This document shows positions 49,477 to 56,377 of a stretch of 64,000 nucleotides of DNA, piece after piece; within the stretch, counting starts at the first letter, position 1; each line of letters begins with the position of its first letter. The stretch lies in contig DASSTS010000033.1 in NCBI GenBank assembly GCA_035707805.1, positions 14,464 through 78,463 on the forward strand, read 5' to 3'. The stretch comes from Castellaniella sp035707805 (GTDB lineage: Bacteria > Pseudomonadota > Gammaproteobacteria > Burkholderiales > Burkholderiaceae_B). Below the pieces are notes generated by a model. It had not been told where the DNA came from. It worked only from the letters and a program-made list of their open reading frames with translations, and ran no database searches. Both the position numbers and the translations under genes were made by a program.

Positions 49477-51751
49477 GGCGGGTCTCCAGGGGCAGCCATT
49501 TCAGGCGCAGGGCGTTGGTGACGACAAAGACGCTGGACAGGGCCATGGCGGCGGCGCCCAGCATGGGCGAGAGCTGCAGCCCGGTCCAGGGATAGAGCGC
49601 CCCCGCAGCCACGGGGATCAGCGCGGCGTTGTAGGCGAACGCCCAGAACAGGTTCTGCGCGATGTTGCGCATCGTCCGGTGCGAGAGCGTCACGGCGCGC
49701 GCGACGGATTCCAGGTTCTCGTTCATCAGCACGATATCGGCGGATTCGATGGCCACGTCGGTGCCTTGGCCGATGGCGATGCCCACGTCCGCCGTGGCCA
49801 GCGCCGGGGCATCGTTGATTCCGTCGCCCACGAAGGCCAGCGCGCCATTTTCCGTTCGCAGCGCCTCGAGGACGGCCGCCTTGTCGGCGGGCAGGGTCTG
49901 GGCGTGGACGATGTCGATTCCCAGCTCGCGGGCCACCGTCCGGGCCGCCGCCTCGTGGTCGCCCGTGATCAGGGCGGTCTTCAGGCCCAGGGCATGCAGG
50001 CGGGCGATGGCCGGGCGGGCGCTGGGGCGCAGGCGGTCGGCCACCGCCATGATGCCCGCCAGGCGGCCGTCGCGCGCCACCAGGAAGGGCGTCTTGCCCT
50101 GCGCCGCCAGCGCGGCCAGCCGTTCCAGGGCGTCCGCGTCCACGGCGATCCCGTGGTCCCGCATCAGGCGCTGCGAGCCCATCAGGTAGTCATGGCCGGC
50201 GGTCCGGCCCTGCACGCCCGCGCCCGTCAGGGCCTGGAAGTCCGATACGGGTCCCGGTTCCAGGCCTTCGGACCGCGCCGCCTCCAGCACCGCCCGGGCG
50301 ATCGGGTGTTCCGATGCGCCCTGGACGGCGGCGGCTTCGGTCAGCAGCGTGGCGCGGTCGAGGCCCGCCAGGACGACCACCTCGCCCAGTACCGGGCGGC
50401 CTTCGGTGAGGGTGCCCGTCTTGTCGAAGGCCACGACGCGGGTATCGCGCAGGCGCTGCAGGGCGTCGCCCTGGCGCAGCAGGATGCCCAGGCCGGCGGC
50501 CCGGCCGGTCGCGACCATGATGGAAATGGGCGTGGCCAGCCCCATGGCGCAGGGGCAGGCGATGATGAGGACGGCGACCGCGGCGATCAGCGCGTGCGTC
50601 AAGGCGGGCTGCGGACCCCAGGCATACCAGGCCAGGAAGGACAGGACGGCCAGCCCCATCACGACGGGGACGAACCAGCCGGTGACCCGGTCGACCAGGC
50701 GCTGGATGGGCAGTTTCGCGCCCTGGGCGCGCTCGACCAGACCGATGATGTGGGCCAGCACGGTGTCGGCGCCGACCTCCGTGGCGCGCAGCACCAGGCT
50801 GCCCCGGGTATTGAGCGTGCCGCCGATCAGCCGGTCGCCGGGCCGGCGGCTGGCCGGCATGGGCTCACCGGTGATCATGGACTCGTCCACCCAGGATTCG
50901 CCTTCGAGGACGGTGCCGTCCACCGGAATCTTCTCGCCGGGACGCACGCGCACCACGTCGCCCGCCGCCAGCGATTCGATGGGCCGCTCGGCCCACTCCT
51001 GTCCCTGGCGCACCCAGGCGGTGCGGGGCTGCAGGCCCATCAGGTGGCGGATGGCGGAGCCGGCCCGCCCCTTGGCCCGGGCCTCGAGCCAGCGTCCCAG
51101 CAGGATCAGCGTGGTCACCACCGCGGCGGCCTCGAAATACAGGTGGCGCGCCGTCTCGGGAAACAGGCCGGGAGCGAGGGTCACCAGGGTGGAATACAGC
51201 CAGGCGCTGCCGGCGCCCAGGGCGACCAGAGTGTTCATGTCGGGACCGCCATGCCGCAGGGCCTTGAAGCCCCGGGTGAAGAACGGCCGCCCCGGCCCGG
51301 CCAGCACCGCCGTGGTCAGCGCCCACTGCATCCAGGCCAGCGTACCGGAATCCAGCCGGGCCTGGATCGCGTGATGCAGGGCGGGGACCAGGTGGCCGCC
51401 CATCTCCACCAGGAAGACCGGCAGGGTCAGCCCCAGCGCCCACAGAAAGCGCTGGCCCGCCCGGGATTCGTCCAGGTCCTGTTCCCGGCCGGCGTCGGGG
51501 CGGACGGCGGGTTCCTGCGCCAGGGCGTGCGCCGCGTAGCCCCGCTTGCCGACGGCGTCTTCCAGCGCCCGGACATCCACCGCCGGCGCCGAGAACATTA
51601 CATGCGCCCGGCCGGTCGCCAGGTTGACGGAGGCCTGCGCCACGCCCGGCACGCCCGAGAGCGCCTTTTCGACCCGGCGCACGCAGGATGCGCAGGTCAT
51701 GCCTTCGATCTTCAGATCCAGGGCGGGTTGGGGGGCGGCAAGTCCGGTCAT
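49466..51751 (-). CDS. copA: Cu(I)-exporting P1B-type ATPase
   Basis: A 761-residue pump that moves Cu+ from cytoplasm to periplasm. It has one N-terminal HMA domain with GMTCASC (Cys20, Cys23), then eight membrane helices. The ion-site motif IIACPCAMGLATP, phosphorylation motif DKTGTLTEG, TGEP actuator loop and the GDGINDAPAL hinge are intact, as is the HP dipeptide in SEHPIARAV. AGGAGA precedes the start. Its promoter carries a CueR dyad. Confidence 0.97.
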   Translation of the reverse strand: MTGLAAPQPALDLKIEGMTCASCVRRVEKALSGVPGVAQASVNLATGRAHVMFSAPAVDVRALEDAVGKRGYAAHALAQEPAVRPDAGREQDLDESRAGQRFLWALGLTLPVFLVEMGGHLVPALHHAIQARLDSGTLAWMQWALTTAVLAGPGRPFFTRGFKALRHGGPDMNTLVALGAGSAWLYSTLVTLAPGLFPETARHLYFEAAAVVTTLILLGRWLEARAKGRAGSAIRHLMGLQPRTAWVRQGQEWAERPIESLAAGDVVRVRPGEKIPVDGTVLEGESWVDESMITGEPMPASRRPGDRLIGGTLNTRGSLVLRATEVGADTVLAHIIGLVERAQGAKLPIQRLVDRVTGWFVPVVMGLAVLSFLAWYAWGPQPALTHALIAAVAVLIIACPCAMGLATPISIMVATGRAAGLGILLRQGDALQRLRDTRVVAFDKTGTLTEGRPVLGEVVVLAGLDRATLLTEAAAVQGASEHPIARAVLEAARSEGLEPGPVSDFQALTGAGVQGRTAGHDYLMGSQRLMRDHGIAVDADALERLAALAAQGKTPFLVARDGRLAGIMAVADRLRPSARPAIARLHALGLKTALITGDHEAAARTVARELGIDIVHAQTLPADKAAVLEALRTENGALAFVGDGINDAPALATADVGIAIGQGTDVAIESADIVLMNENLESVARAVTLSHRTMRNIAQNLFWAFAYNAALIPVAAGALYPWTGLQLSPMLGAAAMALSSVFVVTNALRLKWLPLETRHAP

Positions 51752-51780
51752 GGCGATCTCCTGATCCAGTTCAGGATTGT

Positions 51781-51812
51781 AGGATCATCCTTGACCTCAT
51801 GGTAAGGTCAAG
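51781..51812 (-). promoter_or_regulatory. CueR-type promoter of copA-cueR
   Basis: On the minus strand: -35 TTGACC (51806-51811), a 19-bp spacer and -10 GATCCT (51781-51786), in the same register as the E. coli copA promoter. The 8-bp perfect dyad CTTGACCT/AGGTCAAG (51790-51797 and 51805-51812) has a 7-nt centre, the MerR-family operator layout. The site overlaps the last codons of the upstream MFS gene. Confidence 0.85.
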
Positions 51813-53011
51813 CACCGCGATTCGCGGCGCCGCCTGGCCGCCTGCCGGGCGATGAACAGCGACGCCGCCACCAGGACCGCGCCGCCCGCGGCGAAGACTC
51901 CGGCGGGCCCGGCGCGATCCAGGACCATGCCGCCGCCGCCCGCGCCCAGCGCGATGGCGACCTGGATGGCGGCCACCAGCAGGCCGCCGCCGCTTTCGGC
52001 TTCGTCGGGCACCGTCTCGGCGATCCAGTTGGACCAGGCCACCGGCACGGTGCCGAATGCCAGGCCCCAGGCGAGGACCAGGACGGCGGTGAGCCAGGGC
52101 GCCGCGCCGCCGCCGCCCAGGAAGATACCGATCCCGCCGATCGCCAGGGGCGGCAGCGCCAGGGTCATCGAGGCATTGCGTTCCAGCATCCGGCCGCCCA
52201 GGTACGTGCCGGCGTAGTTGGCCACGCCATATCCCAGCAGGATGGACGAGACCAGGGTGATGGCCGCCCCGGTGACGTTTTCCAGGTAGGGGCGCACATA
52301 GGTGAACAGCGCGAAATGGCCGCTGAACACCAGCAGCACGCCCAGCAGGCCGGCCGCCACCGGCGGACGCCGGGCGACCCGCGCCAGCGTGTCCAGGCTG
52401 CCGCGGCCCTGGGACGGCAGGCGGGGCAGGGTCCACCACTGGACGGCCAGGGCCAGCACCCCCAGGCCCGCCGCGAGCAGGAATACCCGGCGCCAGCCGA
52501 TCACCGCGCCCAGGTAGCTGCCCACCGGCGCCGCCACGATGGTCGCCGCGGCCACGCCGCTGACCATCAGGGACAGGCCGCGTGGAACCAGGGACGCCGG
52601 CACCAGCCGCATGACGATGGCGGTGGACATGGCCCAGAAGCCCCCCAGCGCCGTTCCCAGCAGGACCCGAGCGAGCAGCAGCGCGGTGAATCCCGGGGCG
52701 CAGGCGACCAGCAGATTGGAGGCGGCCAGCAGGATGGAGAACCCCATCAGGACGAGCCGGCGGTCCAGCCGGCGGGCGAGGGGGGCGGCGAGCAGGCTGG
52801 CGGCGAAGGCCGAGGCCGCCGTGGCGGAAATGGCCTGGCCCGCCAGGCTTTCCGGGATGCGCAGTTCGGCCGCCATGGGTGTCAACAGGCTGACGGGCAG
52901 GAACTCGGCGGTCACCAGACCGAAGACGCCCAGCATCAGGGAGACGACTGCGCCCCAGGCGGGGGCGCGGCGCATGGCGGACGGCGCCGGATCGAGAGTT
53001 TCAGGATGCAT
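51797..53011 (-). CDS. MFS exporter (DHA1 family, NepI/AraJ-like)
   Basis: A 404-residue transporter with 12 helices. FGLVTAEFLPVSLLTPMAAELRIPESLAGQAISATAASAFAASLLAAPLARRLDRRLVLMG holds motif A. LVSSILLGYGVANYAGTYLGGRMLERN and FGTVPVAWSNWIAETVPDEAESGGGLLVAAIQVAIALG are typical of the NepI/PbuE purine-nucleoside exporters and AraJ relatives. Substrate not known. Its last five codons and stop are made of the copA operator. The SDR gene lies 18 bp upstream on the same strand and is probably co-transcribed. Confidence 0.85.
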   Translation of the reverse strand: MHPETLDPAPSAMRRAPAWGAVVSLMLGVFGLVTAEFLPVSLLTPMAAELRIPESLAGQAISATAASAFAASLLAAPLARRLDRRLVLMGFSILLAASNLLVACAPGFTALLLARVLLGTALGGFWAMSTAIVMRLVPASLVPRGLSLMVSGVAAATIVAAPVGSYLGAVIGWRRVFLLAAGLGVLALAVQWWTLPRLPSQGRGSLDTLARVARRPPVAAGLLGVLLVFSGHFALFTYVRPYLENVTGAAITLVSSILLGYGVANYAGTYLGGRMLERNASMTLALPPLAIGGIGIFLGGGGAAPWLTAVLVLAWGLAFGTVPVAWSNWIAETVPDEAESGGGLLVAAIQVAIALGAGGGGMVLDRAGPAGVFAAGGAVLVAASLFIARQAARRRRESRCLTLP

Positions 53012-53029
53012 GGTGGGTTCCCCGAGGAC

Positions 53030-53782
53030 TCAGATGTTGGCGCCGCCGTCGATCAGGAAGCTCGCTCCCGTGACGGAGCGGGCGGCGTCGCTGCACAGGT
53101 ACAGGACCATCTGCGCGATCTCGTCGGGGCTGTTGTAGGCCGGGATCGCCCGCAGCGACTGCTGGGCCTGGGCCCGGGGGCCGTCGGCGGGGTTCATGTC
53201 CGTGTCCGTGGACCCGGGCTGGATGATGTTGACCGTGATTCCCCGCGGCCCCAGGTCGCGCGCCGCGCCCTTGGTCAGACCCCAGACGGCGGCCTTGCTC
53301 ATGGCATACAGGGACAGGCCCGCGCGCGGGACGCGCTGGGCCAGGTTGCTGCCGATGTTGACGATGCGGCCGTGCGGGTTCATGAGCTGCGAGGCCCGCT
53401 GGATGGCGGCGAAGACGGCGCGCGCGTTGACGGACATCTGGCGCTCGTAGTCCTGCAAGGTGAATTCCTCGATGGGCCGCGCCTCGATGATGCCCGCATT
53501 GTTGACCAGGATGTCCAGCCCGCCCGGCAGCGCCGCGGCCTGGCCGACGACGCGCTGGATCGCATCGGCGTCGGCGCTGTCCGCCTTCAGGGCGGTGGCA
53601 AAGCCGCCCGTGGCCCCGGATTGGCGGCGGATGTCGTCCGCCAGCCGGTCGGCCGCGGCCTGCGACTGGTTGAAGGTGAACACGACGTGCGCGCCCGCCT
53701 GGGCGAGCTGGCGCACGATAGCCGCGCCGATACCCCGGGATCCGCCGGTGACCAAAGCATTTTTTCCGGACAAGGCAAACAT
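53030..53782 (-). CDS. Short-chain dehydrogenase/reductase
   Basis: A 250-residue classical SDR with cofactor motif TGGSRGIG, NNAG, the Ser in NIGSN, YAMSK (Tyr-x-x-x-Lys) and PGSTDTDMNP. A basic residue after the first strand (FTFNQSQ has none) is not evident, so NAD or NADP cannot be decided. ATG 53782 is preferred over an upstream TTG. The gene is first in an operon with the MFS exporter and has a well-formed promoter/operator. Substrate unknown. Confidence 0.9.
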   Translation of the reverse strand: MFALSGKNALVTGGSRGIGAAIVRQLAQAGAHVVFTFNQSQAAADRLADDIRRQSGATGGFATALKADSADADAIQRVVGQAAALPGGLDILVNNAGIIEARPIEEFTLQDYERQMSVNARAVFAAIQRASQLMNPHGRIVNIGSNLAQRVPRAGLSLYAMSKAAVWGLTKGAARDLGPRGITVNIIQPGSTDTDMNPADGPRAQAQQSLRAIPAYNSPDEIAQMVLYLCSDAARSVTGASFLIDGGANI

Positions 53783-53791
53783 GGACAAACC

Positions 53792-53844
53792 TTTTATGTA
53801 GTGGTCGATATAAAATACTAAATGGGCGCCGCCTTGGCTGTCAA
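53792..53844 (-). promoter_or_regulatory. SDR-MFS operon promoter with operator-like dyad
   Basis: On the minus strand: consensus -35 TTGACA (53839-53844), 18-bp spacer and -10 TAGTAT (53815-53820). Just downstream TTTTAT and ATAAAA (53792-53797 and 53810-53815) form an inverted repeat with a 12-nt centre between the -10 and the start codon, the place for a repressor. No candidate repressor gene is adjacent. Confidence 0.7.
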
Positions 53845-53952
53845 AGGGTTTTTTATTGGCCGTTACAAAATATCGGGTCCGCCAGGGCGGACGCCGATTG
53901 GCGGGCTCCGCTCGATCCGTGCGGATCGACGAGGCGCAAAACGCGTCCGGGC

Positions 53953-53985
53953 CCTTGAGCCTGTCACGGCGTCAAGGTTTAACAT
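53953..53985 (+). promoter_or_regulatory. CueR-like promoter of copZ and the flavin oxidoreductase
   Basis: -35 TTGAGC (53955-53960), a 19-bp spacer, and -10 TAACAT (53980-53985; E. coli copA has TAACCT). The spacer is spanned by the dyad CCTTGA (53953-53958)/TCAAGG (53972-53977). The long spacer and central dyad are the hallmark of MerR-family activated promoters, pointing to CueR control. The leader to ATG 54015 is short. Confidence 0.75.
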
Positions 53986-54014
53986 GCGGGAATCTTTCCC
54001 TAGGAGCTTGCCTC

Positions 54015-54215
54015 ATGAAAACCGAATTCATCGTGTCCGACATGACCTGCAACCATTGCGTGCAGACCATCACGCAGGCGGTGCGCGCCGTCTCCCCACA
54101 GGCCGAGATCCGCGTCGACCTGGCCTCGCATCGGGTGTCCATCGACTCGGACGCCGACGGCTCGACGCTGCTGGCGGCGATCCGGGATGCCGACTACGAC
54201 GCCCAGCCGGCCTGA
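54015..54215 (+). CDS. copZ: Copper chaperone CopZ-like HMA protein
   Basis: A 66-residue free heavy-metal-associated domain with the metal loop DMTCNHCVQTI (Cys12, Cys15). It would carry Cu(I) in the cytoplasm to CopA or buffer it. AGGAG lies upstream of ATG 54015; a longer in-frame reading back to 53856 crosses the promoter and is rejected. The flavin oxidoreductase starts 12 nt after its stop. The Met before TCxxC is typical of copper chaperones. Confidence 0.9.
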   Translation: MKTEFIVSDMTCNHCVQTITQAVRAVSPQAEIRVDLASHRVSIDSDADGSTLLAAIRDADYDAQPA

Positions 54216-54227
54216 GCGGAGGAGCCC

Positions 54228-55619
54228 ATGAGCAAGCGCATCGACTGCGACGTCGCCATCGTCGGCGCCGGTTCGGCCGGCCTGCCCGCCTACCGAGAGG
54301 TCGTCAAGGCGGGGCTCAAGCCCCTGCTGATCGAGGGCGGGCCCCATGGCACCATGTGTGCCCGCGTCGGCTGCATGCCGTCCAAGCTGCTGATCGCGGC
54401 CGCGGAATCGGCCGCGGCCATCCGCCATGCGCCGGATTTCGGCATTCGCGTGCCCGGCGCGGCGGTTGTGGACGGCGTCGCGGTCATGGACCGGGTGCGC
54501 CGCGAGCGCGACCGGTTCGTCGGCTTCGTGGTGGACGACGTCCAGGCCATGCCGCCCGAGCACCGCCTGGATGCCCGCGTCGAATTCCTGCGCGATGGTG
54601 TGCTGCAAAGCGACCAGGGCCACGAGATCCATGCCGGCCGCATCATCCTGGCGATCGGCACCCGGCCCGTGGTGCCGCAGGCCTACCGGACGCTGGGCGA
54701 GCTGGCCATCGTCAATGACGACGTCTTCGACTGGAAGGACCTGCCGCGCAGCGTGCTGCTGGTGGGCTCGGGCGTCATCGGAGTCGAACTGGGCCTGGCG
54801 CTGGCGCGGCTGGGCGTGCGGGTGCGCCTGCTGAACCGGTCCGACAGTTTCGCGCACCTGCACGACCCGGCAGTGCGGCAGACGGCGGTCGGCGTGCTGG
54901 GGCCCGAGCTGAACCTGGTCCAGGGCGCCCACGTGACCTCGGTGCGCCGCGAGGGCGACCAGGCGCTGGTGGGCTGGACGCTCGGCGACGGCGCCGAGAT
55001 CTGTGAACGTTTCGATCGCGTGCTGCTGACGGCGGGCCGGCGGCCGGACCTGGACGCGCTGCACCTGGAACGCACCAGCATGCCGCTGGACGAACGCGGC
55101 CTGCCGGCCGTCGATCCCGGCACGCTGCAGGTGCGCGGGCAGCCGGTCTTCCTGGCGGGAGACGTCACCGGCCGGCACGCCATCCAGCACGAGGCCTCGG
55201 ACGACGGCCGGCTGGCGGGCCGCAACGCGGCCGCCTGGCCGGATGTGCGGGCGCTGCCGCGCCGGGCGCCGCTGGCGGTGGTGTTCAGCAATCCGCAGAT
55301 CATGCAGGTGGGCGGGGGATTCACAGCCTTCGATCCGGACACCATGGCCATCGGCGCGGTCGACTGGACCCGCCAGGGCCGCTCGCGCGTCATGCTGCGC
55401 AACCAGGGACTGCTGCACGTCTACATGCGGCGTTCCGACCAGCGGTTCATTGGTGCGGAAATGGTGGGGCCGGACGCCGAGCACGTCGCCCACCTGCTGG
55501 CCTGGGCCCTGCAGATGGAACTGAGCGTGCCGGACATGCTGCGGCTGCCTTTCTATCATCCCACCATCGAGGAAGGAATCCGCACGGCGCTGCGCGACGC
55601 GGCGGGGCATGCCGGGTAG
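54228..55619 (+). CDS. FAD-dependent disulfide oxidoreductase (Lpd/MerA-core-like)
   Basis: A 463-residue class I pyridine-nucleotide-disulfide oxidoreductase. FAD motif VAIVGAGSAGLPAYREV, redox pair Cys44-Cys49 in TMCARVGCMPSK, NAD(P) motif VGSGVIGVELGLALARLG, FAD-ribityl site FLAGDVTG and the dimer-domain FYHPTIEEG with the active-site His-Glu. Dihydrolipoyl dehydrogenase is the nearest general family, but no 2-oxoacid dehydrogenase gene is adjacent. A C-terminal Cys pair as in mercuric reductase is missing (it ends DAAGHAG). Coupled position after copZ under a CueR-like promoter suggests a role in copper or thiol redox. GGAGGAG precedes the ATG. Confidence 0.88.
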   Translation: MSKRIDCDVAIVGAGSAGLPAYREVVKAGLKPLLIEGGPHGTMCARVGCMPSKLLIAAAESAAAIRHAPDFGIRVPGAAVVDGVAVMDRVRRERDRFVGFVVDDVQAMPPEHRLDARVEFLRDGVLQSDQGHEIHAGRIILAIGTRPVVPQAYRTLGELAIVNDDVFDWKDLPRSVLLVGSGVIGVELGLALARLGVRVRLLNRSDSFAHLHDPAVRQTAVGVLGPELNLVQGAHVTSVRREGDQALVGWTLGDGAEICERFDRVLLTAGRRPDLDALHLERTSMPLDERGLPAVDPGTLQVRGQPVFLAGDVTGRHAIQHEASDDGRLAGRNAAAWPDVRALPRRAPLAVVFSNPQIMQVGGGFTAFDPDTMAIGAVDWTRQGRSRVMLRNQGLLHVYMRRSDQRFIGAEMVGPDAEHVAHLLAWALQMELSVPDMLRLPFYHPTIEEGIRTALRDAAGHAG

Positions 55620-55643
55620 GCCGGCGCGATCGGGACGGGGGCG

Positions 55644-55674
55644 CAGCGGGCCGCGCCGGAATGCCGGCCCGCTG
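55644..55674. terminator. Hairpin between convergent oxidoreductase and SCO genes
   Basis: CAGCGGGCCG (55644-55653) and CGGCCCGCTG (55665-55674) form a perfect 10-bp stem with an 11-nt loop between two convergent stops. No T-tract on either side. A bidirectional terminator is likely. Confidence 0.55.
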
Positions 55675-55679
55675 TCCGT

Positions 55680-56240
55680 TCAGCGCAGCATCGGGCGGAT
55701 GGCGGCCAGCAGATCCTCCTGGGACTCGCTGTCCGGCGCCAGCCAGACGGCCTTGCCGTGCTGGTCGAAGGCGTAGATGCCCCGGCTGTGGGAGACCTCG
55801 TAGGGGGCGTCGGGGTGCGCCGGATCGGGACGCTCGATCTGGTAGGCGACCCGGTAGCGGCGGGCCAGGGCGGCGATCGCCGATTCATCGCCCGTCAGGC
55901 CGATGGCGTGGCGGTCGAACTGGTCCACGTAGGCCTGCAGCATGTCGGGCGTATCGCGGTGTGGGTCCACGCTGACGAACAGGATGCGCACCTGGTCGGC
56001 CTTCGGCCCCAGGGCCTCGGTGACCTGCGCCAGCTGCGCCATCGTGGTGGGGCAGATGTCGGGACAGCTGGCGTAGCCGAAGAACATCAGCACGATCTTG
56101 CCGGTAAAGGCCTGTTCGGTGACCGTCGCGCCGCCCGCGCCCTGCAGGGAGAACTTCAGGTCGGGCAGAAAGCCGCGCACCGGGTGGACCGCCGCCAGCG
56201 CCACACCGATGCCGCATGCCCATAGGACCAGCGCCGCCAT
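55680..56240 (-). CDS. SCO1/SenC family copper-binding protein
   Basis: A 186-residue membrane-anchored periplasmic protein with a thioredoxin fold. One hydrophobic N-terminal segment (ALVLWACGIGVALAAV) precedes the domain. The Cu-binding pair is Cys59-Cys63 in YASCPDICPTTM (CxxxC) and the third ligand His is in EVSHSRGIYAFD. SCO proteins deliver copper to the CuA centre or keep thiols reduced. The start ATG 56240 is the first plausible one; a TTG further upstream falls near the repeat. Its position next to copper genes is notable. Confidence 0.9.
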   Translation of the reverse strand: MAALVLWACGIGVALAAVHPVRGFLPDLKFSLQGAGGATVTEQAFTGKIVLMFFGYASCPDICPTTMAQLAQVTEALGPKADQVRILFVSVDPHRDTPDMLQAYVDQFDRHAIGLTGDESAIAALARRYRVAYQIERPDPAHPDAPYEVSHSRGIYAFDQHGKAVWLAPDSESQEDLLAAIRPMLR

Positions 56241-56285
56241 CAGGCGTCGACCGACCCCTGCAGAGCGATGATGGATCAAGAATGT

Positions 56286-56370
56286 CTTTTTGCCGCCGGG
56301 CCGTCCCAAGGCAAAAAGTGCCCCCTTGGGGGGCAGCAAGCGGGCGAAGCCTGCGCAGCGTGGGGGCACC
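56286..56370. repeat. Burkholderiales-type intergenic repeat between SCO gene and prlC
   Basis: Nested inverted repeats: CTTTTTGCC (56286-56294) with GGCAAAAAG (56310-56318), then GTGCCCCC (56318-56325) with GGGGGCAC (56362-56369), and an inner CCCCC-TT-GGGGG. The arrangement resembles the multi-copy palindromic element I associate with Bordetella-like and other Burkholderiales genomes. It lies between two minus-strand genes; whether it ends prlC transcription is unclear. Confidence 0.75.
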
Positions 56371-56377
56371 TTCACTT

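Noticed and set aside
54228..55619. Calling the flavin oxidoreductase mercuric reductase or the Lpd of pyruvate dehydrogenase
   Set aside because: There is no C-terminal Cys pair for mercury and no fused HMA domain, and no 2-oxoacid dehydrogenase gene is adjacent (aceE is over 6 kb away, and its own lpd is expected downstream). The family call is kept general.
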